Below are positions 19,968 to 32,527 of a stretch of DNA of 64,000 bases, in pieces. The DNA comes from Entoloma clypeatum (taxonomy: Eukaryota > Basidiomycota > Agaricomycetes > Agaricales > Entolomataceae). The notes beneath the pieces are model-generated. The model was given only the letters and a program-made list of their open reading frames with translations. It searched no databases and was not told the DNA's origin. The translations under genes were made by a program, and so were the position numbers. The DNA is taken from positions 2,914,001 through 2,978,000 of the forward strand of contig OY751489.1 in NCBI GenBank assembly GCA_963565915.1. The letters run 5' to 3'. Positions within the stretch are counted from its first letter, which is position 1. The number at the start of each line of letters is the position of its first letter.

Positions 19968-22900
19968 ATGTCTTCAAACTCGAAACTCGACCTCGCTTCC
20001 TCCATTCCCAAACTCACCACCACAAACTTCTCCATCTATCAGGAGAAAATGAGCGCCTACCTCAAGGCTGCTAAAGTGTGGAGGATCGTCACCGGTGATA
20101 AAAAGATTCCGGTTGACCCTAAAGAGACAGACTGAGCAGGACGATCAGGCCCAAGGCCTAATTCAGATGTCCATTTCGGACTCTCTCATCCATCACATCA
20201 AGGGAGCTAAAACCTCCAAGGAGATGTGGGACCTGATCGCTGTTAAACTGTCCACCGTCTTTGCTGATTTTCAGCAACTCCTCCGCACCTCTCTTTCTCC
20301 CGCCGATCCTTTATCTGGCATCGATAAGATGCAGACCCTTTTTCAACGACTCGAGCACAACCACATAGACATCCCCAAGTTCGTCCGGATCATGATGATC
20401 CTGAATGGACTGCCTCAAGGCTATGATGGTCTAGTACACAGCATCCTTTTTGATGCGGTACACTATGTGGCACCTAGTGGAGATCAATCCGCTGTACTCA
20501 AGATCGAGAAAGTAATCGAGCAAGTACGCTCAGAATACTTCCGTAAAAACCCGCACGCTCCACAGTCCCAAGGAAGCGCTCACGCAAACAAAATCTCTGC
20601 GGTAAAACGCGCTCGTCCTAACCCCCCGAAATACCAGCCTCGCACTGGACCTTCTCAGGGATCTTCGGAAGGACCGGCTGTTAACCAGCAGCATTTGCAT
20701 CAGCACTCCAAGCCCTGGAAAGGCAAGGGACGTGGAACTTCTGCCGGGAAGACCAAGGGCAAAGGACCCTGGAAAGGTAAAGAGAAGGCGCATTTTGCCT
20801 CCTCTGCCATGGATAGCGCCCCTGATGGGCAGCTCCCAATCCAGACCTTGCCCAACACGGTCATTTACGAAAATGGGTCTATCTTCACTCCGCACCCCTC
20901 ATCATCCACCGATTGGAGGATTAGGAACAACCAATCGCTTGCGATCGGTAATATTCCTGGCCCAGGCCCTTTCACGGACCTGGATGGAGCGCGCACACTG
21001 GCTAACAGCATTGGTGTCCCTCCAACAGCTCAGAATCTAACTCGCCTCGTCGAGGTTCCTGCGCTTCAACATAATGAAGCTGCAACGTCAAGGCCGCTCT
21101 CAGCGCCTCCGACAATGGACCCCCGGAATCACCGCATTCCGGTTTTCGAAGAAACGCCGAGTAGAATCAGCTGGGCTGATGAGATGGAGACAGAAGACAT
21201 AGCCCCCACCATAAGGGGCTATTACGATGAAGGATACGTCAATGACTATATGGAGTATGAAGTTTCCCGTGGTAATGGAAACAACGACGACATGGGGTAT
21301 GTTTCACATTCAAAAGCACGTACAATGCAGTTAACAAATACTTCACAGAAGCCTCTTTGGAGACGAGTGAATGGACGGCGGTCCAATGTATTTTTATCAT
21401 CTGCTGTACACGCGCTTATAGCGCAAATAAATTCTCATTATGTGAATTGTGCTGAATGTAAGAAACAGAATCAATCCAATTGGATTCTTGATTCAGGTGC
21501 ATCATTGCACTTTACTTATGATATCAATGATTTCATTGAGTATACCCCACTAAAAGATCGTCAATCTGTGCAAATTGCACAGAAAGGTCACACTATTCAG
21601 ATCCTTGGACAAGGGACGGTGTTGATTAATCACACCATCAAGAAAAACGGGAGAAAACAAAACAAAATAACTCGTCTATCACCCGTTTATTATATACCAG
21701 ATTTAGACGTTCATCTTTTATCTGTAGGCGAGATCCTTAAACAAGGAAATGAAATTAGCGGACGATTTGGTTCGATCACGCTAAAGACCAATTCAGGTCT
21801 TCCTTTGTTTATGTGTTATCCTCATAAGGCAAATGAATCGATTTATTGGCTAAACGCCATGATCATTAAAGAGGAACGAATACACTTGGTTAGTCTTAGT
21901 GTCTCACAGTCTGTTGATTATGACACTTGGCACAAGCGATTCGGACACCCTTCACATGAAGTACTGCGACATGCTTCTAAACATGTCAAAGGTTTCAATG
22001 GAGTGGACAAACTGTCCACTGAGCGACCCTGCAAAGGATGCGCTCTTGGAAAGATGCCTTCAAAATCTTTCCCACCATCTCAGACACGCGCTAAAGCACC
22101 TCTTGAGCTAATCCATTCGGATTTAAAGCAATTCAAGAAGGCGACTTATGACAAATATAATTATTATATCAGCTTTGTTGATGACTACACATCACACGCC
22201 TGGATCTCTTTATTGAGACTAAAATCTGATGCACACTCTGCACTTCGTGATTTTAATGCCATGGTTAAAAACCAATCCAATACGACAATTAAAACTTGGC
22301 GTTTTGATGGCAGCGGTGAGTTTGTCCCTTTCCAAGCAGATATGCGTGAGATGGGAATCCAGGGTGAAGTAACTGTGCCGCACCAGCCACAACAAAACGG
22401 TCGTGCAGAACGTTTCAACAGAACTTTAATGGATAAAGCACTTGCTATGTTGCATGATGCTTGCCTACCCGAAATATGGATTCAATTTGCGGTAGAACAT
22501 GCACTTCACTTGTATAACCGAACTCCATTGAAAAGACATGGATGGCTTACTCCGTATGAGTCCCTTAAAAAGGAAAAGCCTGATGTGTCGAACCTACACG
22601 TTTTTGGATGTGGTGCTTATGTCTTTCTTCCGAAAGAAGTTCGTACTACCACCGCTAAATCTGAGCTGATGATCTTCATCGGATTTAAAACTGGAACTAA
22701 AGGTTACCGGTTTATGCGGATGACAAACAACGTGGTCTTCATAGGTGTCACAGCAATGTTTGATGAACAGCTGTTCCCAAAATGTTCTACATTGAACAAA
22801 ATACCTTCGATAACACAGTACCATGATCCAACATCAGACGATATGGGAAACAATGATGCAAATGGACATGATGGCCCGTCTGATTTACCAACCGACGATT

Positions 22901-25110
22901 TCCATTCGGAAGACAATGATGCACATGGTCCTGGCGGTTCACATTACCCGTCTAATCCAGGAACCCATGATGACAATCATAACCTCCCTGATACAAATAG
23001 CGACCAAACTGGTCAGCTTCCCGAAGGTTCCAATCAGACTTCTGATGGAACAGACAGACAGGACACCGCTGAGAATCAGCAGTGGGTTCCCCGGACTCGC
23101 AATCCAGGGAAACGTGTGCGCATAGATGCACCAAACGATGATCGTACCTTACCAGGCGATTATCGTCCACAGACTGATCGTCCTCGTCGTACTCGGGTTA
23201 TACCCCAGCGTCCTGGAAATGTTTACGGGAATGACTCGGCTGAGGCCTTGCGTCAAAATCAGCGTGATTGGAGCAGAACCGTTCAGGAGGATTCATGGCG
23301 ATACGCCTATAATCCCCGATCGGAGACCAGACCCCAGCAATCTGGCGCTGTTCCATCAACTAGCTCTGCTGATCCTCAGATGTATCAGAACAATTCCAAT
23401 CCGAATTCGGATATAGATATGGAGGAATCACTCTATATTAGGGAAGGGGGAGGACAGTCACAAATGCTTGCGCACTTGCTATCTAAAGCAATCCCTGCAT
23501 ATGACGAAATTCCACAAGACCCAAAGTCTTGGCAAATGAAGGACATAAATGAGCTACCTGAAAAGGAAAAGCTTGAATGGAAAGCAGCATGCCGTGAGGA
23601 ACTAGAAGCCCTCCGGAAGCGCAATGTCTTTAAGTTGGTTGACCTACCTAAAGGTCGTAAAACCATCAGAAATTGATGGGTATTCGACGTTAAAACTGAC
23701 GGACGAAAGAAGGCACAACTCGTTGCCAAGGGTTTCTCACAGATCGAGGGTATCAATTTTGATGAGATCTTCTCACCTGTGATACGTTTCGAGACTATCC
23801 GGATCCTCTTCGCCGTAGCTGCGCTTGAAGGATGGGTGATTGAAGGAGTAGATGTCAAATCAGCTTTTCTCTATGGAGAGCTCGATGAAGAAATCTATAT
23901 GAATCAACCCGAAGGCTTTGTTGTCAAAGGCCAAGAACGGAAGGTCATCCATTTATTAAAAGCACTCTATGGCCTTAAACAGGCGGCAAGAGCGTGGTGG
24001 ATCGCGCTCAATGCATCAATGGAGAAGCTAGGTTTTACTCGCTGTAGAACTGACTCAGGCGTCTTTGTTTACCACAACAAACAATCAGGTGATTTAATAA
24101 TCGCTTTGATCTATGTTGATGACGGCCTGTTCATGGGATCAAACCCAGATCTTGTTCGCAAGATAAAATCTGACTTTAAAAATAAATGGGAAAGTCGTGA
24201 TCTTGGTATTGCTAAAGAATTCTTGCGTATGAGAATACGACAAGATTTGGAAAAGCAGATCGTAACAATCGATCAGTCAGAATACCTGAAGAAGATCATT
24301 AAGCGCTTTGGCTTAGAAAATGCAAAGGCTGCTGACACTCCACTCCCAAAGGGTTATTACCCTGCACCAAATAAGGGGGAGGTGGATCCCACACTCAAAA
24401 CAAGATACCAAATGATCATTGGATCGTTGTTGTACTTGTCCATTGGAACGAGACCGGACATTGCTTTTGCAGTTGCAAAAATGTCACAAATGTCTGCAAA
24501 TCCTTCCGAAGAGCATGAGAAATACACTCTACGGATTATCAGATATCTTGTCGGTACTCAAGACTATTCCATAGTGTATGATGGTCGATCCAAAGCTTCC
24601 TTTGAAGCATGGACAGATTCAGACTGGGCATCAGACCCATCTGATAGAAAGTCCCAATCGGGATATTTCCTTAAGCTTGCAGGAGGACTTGTTCTTTGGA
24701 AAAGTCGCAAGCAAAAAACAGTGGCACATTCTTCCACTGAGGCGGAAATGGTTGCTGCCAGTGAATGTTCGCGGGAATGCGAATGGGTTACTCATCTCTT
24801 CAGAGAACTTGGACTACAGGACATTACCAAAATGCCGTTCCATGTAGACAACCAAGGCGCGATTTTCAATGCGCAAAACCCAGTTACTGAAGGCAGAACC
24901 AAACATATAGCAATCCATCACTTTGCTATACGCAATAGAGTTCAAGATGGATTGATCGAACCAAGGTTCGTTCCGGGAACAGAAAATCTGGCTGATATGT
25001 TTACCAAGCCACTTGGTCGCCAGGAATTTGAGAAATTCCATGCTCTACTCCGAATGGAGTTTAAAGAGCCTTATACTCCACTTACGAAACCTACCAGGGA
25101 TTCTAAGTGA
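19968..25110 (+). pseudogene. Copia gag-pol, one frameshift and one TGA
   Basis: Starts MSSNSKLDLASSIPKL at 19968. A single-base shift near 20130 moves the frame to the one that runs to 25110, interrupted only by TGA at 23674-23676 (between KTIRN and WVFDVKTDG; fits CGA to TGA). Gag has the UBN2-like region (ALGLIQMSISDSL-type) and a Lys/Gly-rich tail rather than a CCHC knuckle. Protease: WILDSGASLHF (about 21480). Integrase: YDTWHKRFGHPS, C-x2-C in CKGCALGKMPSKSF, then the core HSDLKQF, DGSGEF and GRAERFNRT. RT: SAFLYGELDEEIYMNQPEGF, YGLKQAARAWW, YVDDGLF. RNase H: TDSDWASDPSDRKSQSGY, STEAEMVAASE, LADMFTKPL. All catalytic residues are present. Confidence 0.93.
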
Positions 25111-25117
25111 GGGGGAG

Positions 25118-25466
25118 TGTTGAACATATCGCCAGATATGTCGCACTATGTGCTTGTCACAAGAAGTGACTATAAGTCACTATTACCATATATGTGAGTT
25201 TATGGTATAACCACGGATGAATGACTTGTTTATGTATTGTTTGTACAATGGTCCGTGCGCATATTGGATTAGTATAAATACCCATGTATTTAGTACGATG
25301 AATCCTAACTTCTTGAACACCCCAGTTCTTTGAGTTAACTAACAAGCTAGTCCAGCTTCTAGAATATCTTTAGTTACTCTTTACCAGGTTAGTGGAGCTT
25401 CCTTCATGCCTTCGTACCGTTACATCTTGAGCACCCTTTGGGCTGCCTATGTCGGTTACTTCATTA
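25118..25466 (+). repeat. Copia 3' LTR
   Basis: 349 bp, same length as the 5' LTR, TGTTGAAC to TTCATTA, followed by GATTG. The purine tract GAGGGGGAG abuts it. Confidence 0.93.
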
Positions 25467-25471
25467 GATTG

Positions 25472-26198
25472 TCTAACATTTATGTGTCGGATATATATAC
25501 TGCAGCTGAGAGAAGTCTCAAATTGATGACACATGGATAAGCACAGACCAGGTCTTCGTCCCACAGGGACAAGAACTCAAAATGCTCAGTGGAGCTGCTC
25601 AGCAGAGTGGGTGTGTGAATGGCTATCCGTGGGATAGCTACTGCAGCAGGAGTTGGCTCAGTGGAGCTGCACATGCCTCATGATTAGCTTTCTGTAAACT
25701 TCATTTAAAGCCAAAACATCTGACATGAATTTTGCAATGTAGCTGCCGACCTGGTGGTCAGTTCACAATGTAAATACAACCTTGTTCTCACATTATCCTT
25801 GCCTCACAGTATGAGTATAATACTGCATCTAATGCACAATATTATTGTAATACTACTGACCACAGATAAGCTGTTATGAGCTGTTGCTGAGGTGTTATAT
25901 TATTGTAACGTGCTCATGAATGTCATATTGCTAAAGGATGGTTTTTATGTGAGTTCCTCACCTACTGTTTGAAGAGCTTGTTAAGATAATATATTGGTGA
26001 CCAAGAAATACGGACGCGCGATGCCAGTTGCAGTATTCCCACGGGGGTACGAAAAGTGGCGAGGCCAGTGGCTAAGAAACCCGCAAATTTACATAAGCAT
26101 CGCTTTTTCGGGGTCAGCAGTACAAAAGGGAGCAAGTCCCTGATTTGCTGATGCCGATGAGTAATCTGATTTAAAACAGAAAGCACATCTCCCGCCCC
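25472..26198. other. Intergenic, no gene recognised
   Basis: AT-rich sequence between the Copia insertion and the 3' end of epoxide hydrolase 1. Short ORFs (25480-25674, 25962-26186, minus) show no protein-like features. The part nearest 26198 is probably the 3' untranslated region of the minus-strand gene. Confidence 0.5.
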
Positions 26199-27797
26199 TC
26201 AGAGCTTCGCATACCCGCTCTTCCCAGGGACAACCTCATACGCCGGCCCACCCTTTCCAAACATCCTCCTCAAATCTCCCACAAGATCTTCCGGTCGCTC
26301 ATGAGCGGCGAAATGCCCACCCTTCTCGTGGTCGCCTTGGAACACCAAATTCGGGTCCTTGTACCACCTACAGAGAGTGGGATGGAATCATATCAGCATG
26401 ATGAAGATAAAGGAACGACGAGGATCAGTACCTCCTGGGGAACCGAAGGATTTCCTTGGGGAAATACGAATGACCAAGTGGAATATTGCTCCAAGTGTCT
26501 GCCTTGGGAAGTGGGGTTTTCACTTCGCGGTAGATGCGGACCGAAGCAGCAGGTCCCGCGCGGGAGAACCAGTAGATCGATATCCACGTCAGAACTGATC
26601 GAAGAATTTACGATGACTAGAACCACTTTTCAGAATAAGCTAGACACGCACCCTCATCATCGTCCCACTGATAGTCATCCACCGCAGCCACAAGTTTTTC
26701 GTATATCCATGCCAGTAACCCGACTGGCGAGTCTGCCAAGGAGTACCCCAGGGTCTGTGGCTTTGTAGATTGAATGGCATAGTAACCCCATCCCGTCGTG
26801 CGAAATTCAGTCGACTTTTGGAGACCCTCCACCTCTTTTGTTGTGTATGTGTTGAAAGGAAGATAAGAGAGGAGATGTGATAAGAGCAGGTCTGGGCGGC
26901 TGATTGAGGGTGGGGGCATCCTGGAAGGATATCAGGCGAGAACGGGTGAGGTGCAGAGGTCACTAACACCGGAAAGTTGGTATGCCATGCTTTGACGTGT
27001 TTCACGCCATACGAACTGGCTAGTTTACGGGTAATCTGTGGGAATCATCAGGGATAGGATTGGAAGGGATAGCAGGTACACTGACGAAGTATCCCCAGTC
27101 ACCAGCCTGAGTTACTATAAGAATATAAGTCAGCGAACTGCTCTCAAATGGTAACGAATGTATACCATATTCGTTATAGCCAAGCGACACCATCAGCTTG
27201 TTGGAAACCTATTACGAGTTGTTCCATGAATCTTCCAACCAAACGAAATGGGCAGACATGCCTCCGCATACTGAGGCAACTCGAATCCCTTTTTCGTTGG
27301 AGCAGTCGAGAATCCAAATCCAGGCAAGCTTATGGCAACGACATGGAAGCTAGGATGTTCTGGTGAAGCTTGCACTAACAGAGGAAGGATATGACGAGCT
27401 TCAAGGAAAGAACCCGGCCCTGGTAACGCACACCGTCAATAATGCAAGTTGTGCAAAAGAGCGGTTCCTTACAGCCATGAACGAACAATAGCGGAATTGC
27501 ATCTCCCACCTCACTGCGCTTATGAACATAGTGAATGTTTAGCGTTCCAAAGCCTTCCACCTCGATATCTCTCGTGAACTGTGGCATCTCGGCATTGAGC
27601 TCGGCTTCGTGCTTTCTCCAGTCATAGCCGTCCTTCCATCGGTTGACGAGGCGCTTGACTGCGGGGAGAGATGAGCCGTATTCCCAGCCCGCGTCCTCGA
27701 GCTCGTCTGGGAAAGTGGCAAGGGCGAGTTTCTGCTGGAGAATGGACAACTGGGCGTCGGAAATGGCGATTTTGAAAGGGTTCTCGGTGGAGGTCAT
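26199..27797 (-). CDS. Epoxide hydrolase (microsomal/juvenile-hormone type alpha/beta hydrolase), copy 1
   Basis: Multi-exon minus-strand gene. Exon 1 (27797-27473) gives [14 protein letters not shown] and the EHN domain ([48 protein letters not shown]). The splice to 27419 rebuilds the oxyanion motif HGWPGSF. After [14 protein letters not shown] the next intron (27209-27261) begins GC and ends AG. Then come SLGYNEY, the nucleophile motif [20 protein letters not shown], the lid region with [19 protein letters not shown] and YFSRAGP-like sequence, and the base His in [11 protein letters not shown] near the C-terminus (ends YAKL-stop at 26199). It hydrolyses epoxides to diols via an Asp-ester intermediate. 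A close paralogue is at 35572-37184. Confidence 0.88.
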
Positions 27798-28039
27798 GGT
27801 GGAGGGTTGACCCGTGATAATATAAGCCTACCTGAGGCCGGTAACCCCTGGATGTTTGAGCGGTGATCAATTGACGAGCGATTTTTTATGAGTTTCAATG
27901 GTAGCAAGTCTAGTGTGGGTCGTGTTCAAGTGTATGTATGGTGATTGGTACATGGAGGTCATGATCGTGGATCATCAACCAAAGAGGAGTACTCTTCCAC
28001 AACGCAATCCGAACTCGCAGTAGCAGCTGACCTCCAATT

Positions 28040-28690
28040 AGCCCTCTATTCAGAGAAAACATCACAATCTCCGACTACCTCCTGACCTTCTGCGCCTGGT
28101 GTGAGTTCAAACTCGAAGGAACCTACAAGTTCAACAAGAAAGAAATGCCTACATTTCTGCCATCGCCCAATGCAAGAGCCACAGATGGAGGAAAGTTATA
28201 TCAAACGGGGCCGTCATAAAGGATACAAGCTTGCACACGAACCGAACACCAGAAGAGAAGGACATGCTAGTAATGGGTGCCGGTTGTCGCAATGATAGGC
28301 TCCGAAAGAGGCAAAACGTCATCCTTCACGGCTTGGCGGTACGATATGAGGCCAACAGGATGGAATCGAAGAGAATCTTATCGTCTGGTAAGGCTCGACA
28401 TCATTGAAGTGCGAAACCTGTTGATAAATGCGTTGAATCATGTCATCGCATCCAAATTGGCTAACGTGAATTCGGTGTCTCCTCGATCCGTTTCATGGAT
28501 CTGATTTCGCGCTGTAGTCTTCTCTGAATGTCGGGCTTGCTTGACGCCTCCGGCAACATCCACTGATAAAAATGAGAACCTAAGCCAGGTACTTGCAATT
28601 CTTTGACTCACCACATCTGGGCCAGAAGCTCTTCTTCAGTTAACCTCGCGTTCTCATTTTTAGATGCATTGGAGCTGGGGGCTAGGTGGG
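28040..28690 (-). pseudogene. Cytochrome P450 relic (C-terminal half)
   Basis: Minus-strand fragments in the order expected for a fungal P450: ENARLTEEELLAQM (I-helix start, about 28665-28625), an intron-like stretch, KPDIQRRLQREIRSMKR (about 28540-28490), EFTLANLDAMT then a TGA, a further intron-like gap, and DSLRFHPVGLISYRQAVKDDVLPLSEPI, where the invariant Glu of ExxR reads Asp. Downstream are a decayed heme-loop match (FSSGVRFVC) and AMAEM, with a stop, then SFEFELTP. Frames change repeatedly. The family is clear to me from motif order; non-functional. Confidence 0.65.
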
Positions 28691-29432
28691 ATTCTTGAAG
28701 CAGTGAATACATAAGTCTGGAGGAATGATATGAATATGGAAGGAAACGTACAGAGAACCGAGCCTCGCGCCACGCGAGCTTGTCGAGATATGGCTGGAAC
28801 CCTTTCCAGTAGTCTTCGGGGATTTGGCGGCCAAGAGAGGGCTGGGGAACTCTGTTCCCGTCGTGTCTTCTGGGGGAGTGGCTCGTGGAGGAGCTGAATC
28901 AAGGCGGCGCGTAGAGCGAAATTTTGAATGGCTGTTCTGTGACACTGGGTGAGAGATTGAACAATGAATAATAAAGGCCAGAACTGAACGCACGCAATAT
29001 GGAGCGCTTTAAAAGGTTCAGGGGCAGCGCTAATTGGAAGGCTGTGGTGTATGCTGAATGTGAATGTGAGACAACTACCAATGGGAGGCTTGGAGATACA
29101 GATAGAAGGGCCCTTGTCTATTGCAGGAAATACACTGTAAAGTAACAGCGAGGCTGGTGAGACCAGTGCCGAAAGTGGTGTCCTGCCTTGATATCGTCGT
29201 TCGCAAGCGTGGCGGCTCGTCAACTGTGACTTGTTTATTTTCATCAACAGCTTGAGCGACCGCGCCTGCGCTTCGCAGCTCGTGAATCACGGGTATCATC
29301 GACACCTGTCCCGGCATCGCCTCCATCGAATGGTAGGTTTGTCCACTACTCCCATGCACCTCGCCAGCGACCCAGGCAAAAAATTCTGGATTTTCGGCAT
29401 GGATAAATTTCAAGGTTGTTTCAAGACGGCAC
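28691..29432. other. Intergenic, no confident gene
   Basis: An open frame at 29247-28660 (minus) looks low-complexity and shows no recognisable domain. One alternative frame reads IPEDYWKGFQPYLDKLAW near 28820-28760, which looks protein-like and could be another relic exon upstream of the P450 remains, but I cannot place it. Confidence 0.3.
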
Positions 29433-31106
29433 CTAGGCAGACAGGCCCGACTGGAGATAGGCCTTGCTGAGGAACCTGTTGCAGCGGATGGTCTCCAGGA
29501 CGAAGCTGATGGGTGTGGCATATGCTACATCACAGGAATCCGTGACACCACCACCACCGGTGAGGATACCGCCAATGCGCCCAGCACCATCAACAATGAC
29601 AGAACCAGAGTCACCTTCAGCAGAGAAGACACCAGACTTGTTGTTAAAGGGAAATATAGCCCATTCCTTGGAAACCCCGGAGAGGTAGCCAAAATAGTTA
29701 CGGGTGTAGGATATGATGTTGTTGGCGCGGCCGACAGTCAGGCCGGTGGCGCTGCCACGCTTGATGACCATGATGCAGGGCTGGTCATCCTGATCATACA
29801 TGGTTGGCTTGCGCATCTCGTCATCTGAGATGGTACCCCGAAGTCTCAGAAGGCGGTCGCCTGGATAGCGGAAGTTGTGGGTGTTTTTGGGGTTTGGATA
29901 CATCATGCGAGTGAGCACATCGGGCGGATACTTGGTGCCAAGGTCAATGGTGTTACCCGCAAAGCTGCGTGAATTGATCTTGGAGGCGTCAATATCGATG
30001 ACGGCCACATCTTGGGTGTACTGCTTGGTGCCGGCACCAATCACAATGGGGGGGGAAAAGATGACATGGCCCAGGATACGGCTCTTTTCCGTCGCCCAGT
30101 GCTTCGAGAGCTCCTGGAAGGCAGTGAGAGCCTTTACCTTCACCTCCACTTTCCTCAACACACTCTGGGCATCCTCATACTCTGTAATAGCCCCAACATC
30201 CTTCCTTCCCACCATCCGCTCGATTCGCTCCTTCTGATAACTGGTGATGATGTCCTGTGCTTTGATCTGGTCTTGAATGGAGTCTAGATGCTGCTGGAAC
30301 GATGTTTGGCTGAGGAGAAGAACATTGTGGCGGCGGCGACTTTTCGACTTGCGCTCAAAGAGATCGTTGTTGCCTGTCGGAAAGACGACATGGCGAGCAG
30401 TGACTAGGAGGAGCCTCTTGCCTTTGCTACCTTCGTTGAGGAAAAATCCACCAGTCCCTTCTGCCCAGGATGTCATTTGCGCACAAATTGGGACACCAAG
30501 TGTGGCAGTGAAGGGCTCGAGGACATCCACTGTTGGGTCACTGTCGAAGGTGGGCTGGAAGAGCCTGGGACCAGTCAAGCGGATGACCTCTGAATAGCGA
30601 ATCTCAACATCGATGTCGTTAATGCTTAGTAGAAGAAACTTGCACTGAAAGGCCGCATCGATACCCTGTTCCTAGGAGAGGGAACCAGGCTTCACTCCGA
30701 TCCAGAGTATGACACAGTCAGGACTGGCAGGCTGAGAGGACTCCTTGACGTAGCCGATGCGAACAACATCGGTGCTGGTCCATTCGACATTTCTTCCATT
30801 CAAGATGATTTGCACCTTGAAAGCGAGGTTATCTTCCCAGATCTCCTGAATTTTGTGGTTGCCAACAACCTTGAGCTCCTTGAGTCTGGGATATGCCTCT
30901 GGACCAGTGGGCATCACATAGGGTGTGCTGCCAGTGCGAGCAACCAGGACTGGCTTGGAGGGTAGGCCAGCATAGTATAGTTTGGCTTCATCAGCAGAAG
31001 GGGGAGAAGAAGTGCTCAAGGTCGAAAACTGATCTCCAGAGACAAACTGACTGCCAAGAGTGAGACCACCAAGAGAGTCGCCAGACTTGTTGGTGATGGC
31101 AGTCAT
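29433..31106 (-). pseudogene. Trypsin-fold serine peptidase-like gene with an in-frame TAG
   Basis: One minus-strand frame from MTAITNKSGDSLGG to GLSA-stop (29433), interrupted by TAG at 30672-30674; the sequence on both sides (VILWIGVKPGSLS, then EQGIDAAFQCKFLLL) reads as one protein. The catalytic triad of a chymotrypsin-like peptidase is visible: His in LLLVTARHVVF, Asp in QDVAVIDIDAS and Ser in GDSGSVIVDGAG. A charged coiled-coil insertion (IKAQDIITSYQKERIERM) lies between His and Asp. The N-terminal third is specific to a family of basidiomycete proteins I recall but cannot name. No intron can remove the TAG (the flanking GT...AG is only 14 nt). Either a recent pseudogene or a readthrough or sequencing issue. 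Confidence 0.7.
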
Positions 31107-31480
31107 GCTAGGTGTGTTGTTACTTCTCTTGCAGATTCCGTATGAGGTGTTTTGATTGAGGGAGCGAGCAGACAATACAACCAGAGCCTCTCAGCCGATC
31201 GTGGTGGACAGGACCAAGCACGCATTTTCAAGAGTGTTACATGTATGTCACTATGTATTGACTGGCAATATGCAAGTTGCACAATCTGTTTCCCACTGAA
31301 ACTAATTGCAGTCAAGATCGTGCATAGAAGGCATCACCATTAGAGGCATGTCTGATTTTACATGCCAAAATCAAAGGACCCCTACATATTCACTGAGGCA
31401 TCACCGATTACTGGGGGCAAATGTGGTATAACAGTCCGTCTAACACTCGCGTCTCTTGAGGCCCCAGGAACTATGAGAAA

Positions 31481-32384
31481 TCATAGCCCACACTAGAAAA
31501 CGGTGATTCATTTCATTCAAACATGAGCGGAAATGGACCAAACACACCTGCATGGCCTGAGCCTTGGTATTCATTATAAGAGCAACAATAAGACCGTAAA
31601 GACCCAGGACCTCGGCGAAGATAAGAATCAAGATCTTCCGACGTGAATGAGGAAAACTACAGGAAGACGGGTTCAAAACGTTACACACCATTCCGACGAA
31701 AAGTCTGGGTTGTTGAGCGGTTCCTCGGACACCGGCGTCCCCGACGATACCGACGGCGAAACCAGCAGCGAGACCAGCAAGACCGACAGAGAGACCGGCA
31801 CCGAGTTGAGTAAAGCCTTGGGCCAAGGACATGGTTGTTTTGACTGAGTACAGTTCAGGTTGGCACGCGTTTGAAAGAAAAGTAATTACGCACGTTCACC
31901 AGCGATAAGCACGGAGACGACAAGACCGTAAATCTGCGGGTTGAGAGACGTAAGACGGACAAAAAGGGAAGGGAAGAAAAGGCACCAACAGCAATGATAC
32001 CAGCCATGATGACCGGAACGACGCATTTCATCATAAGGTCTGGGCGCAACACCGACATCGCGGAAATGCCAACTCCTGATTTTGCCGTACCATAACTTTT
32101 GGAGCGAATGAGCGAGCGAAGAATATACACCAACGGTAATGAACGCACCTCGCTCCAATGGCTGTTCATAATGGCGGAAATGTTGTCAGTCAACTCGCTT
32201 CGACGCAAAAAAAATACATAAAACGGGAGGTAAACGGGGTTCCCAAGGGGTAGAAGCTCACAGGTAAAAACGATGGCGCTGGTACAGCCCTAAATCAAAG
32301 TTGAGAAAGCACCGCAGCGAGGCCATAAACCGGACTCACCATGGCGCTGAAGAAGGGAGCATAGACTGGGCACAGGTCGGACAT
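31481..32384 (-). CDS. VMA3: V-type proton ATPase 16 kDa proteolipid subunit c
   Basis: Small membrane protein of the V0 rotor that carries protons across the vacuolar/endosomal membrane. Exons, minus strand: [15 protein letters not shown] (32384 down), then GCTSAIVFT, then the segment with [33 protein letters not shown], then [11 protein letters not shown], then [36 protein letters not shown] and QPRLFVGM, then [19 protein letters not shown]. The essential proton-binding Glu lies in [10 protein letters not shown], and four transmembrane helices are evident. Six or seven short GT-AG introns. The last splice is ambiguous: CAG joined to TGTGGGCTATGA (stop 31481) gives a short conventional tail, but a longer unspliced tail to 31440 is possible. 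Head-to-head with DBR1. Confidence 0.92.
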
Positions 32385-32527
32385 GATGGTGATGAGGTGT
32401 TGAATATAACGAACGGAACGATGAGGGGACGTTGGTTGAGGTTGAGGCCCTGCTGCGTGTCGGCAAGTGCCGCGTCGGACTCTCAATTACTGATAGTTCG
32501 TCTCCGACTCGTCAGTCATCGTCTACA
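32385..32527. promoter_or_regulatory. Shared divergent promoter between the V-ATPase subunit c gene and DBR1
   Basis: Only 143 bp separate the two start codons. No TATA box stands out. A palindrome-like AGGTTGAGGCC region and pyrimidine tracts occur. The two housekeeping genes must share this region for initiation in both directions. Confidence 0.55.

Larger units (their letters stand above)
18755..25466 (+). mobile_element. Ty1/Copia retrotransposon, nearly complete and young
   Basis: 6712 bp with 349-bp LTRs (18755-19103 and 25118-25466) that differ at only about three positions, and a 5-bp target duplication GATTG (18750-18754 and 25467-25471). It has a half-tRNA primer site at 19104, an extra ORF in the leader, one gag-pol reading region and a polypurine tract GAGGGGGAG (25109-25117). 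gag-pol has one frameshift and one TGA. Domain order protease-integrase-RT-RNase H identifies Copia. Confidence 0.95.

Noticed and set aside
25930..26190. Possible tRNA-like sequence (TTGGTGACCAAG...).
   Set aside because: No cloverleaf with a proper T-arm (GGTTCRA) could be drawn.
28660..29247. 195-codon minus-strand frame as a gene.
   Set aside because: Composition is not protein-like, no domain is seen, and it overlaps the better-supported P450 remains.
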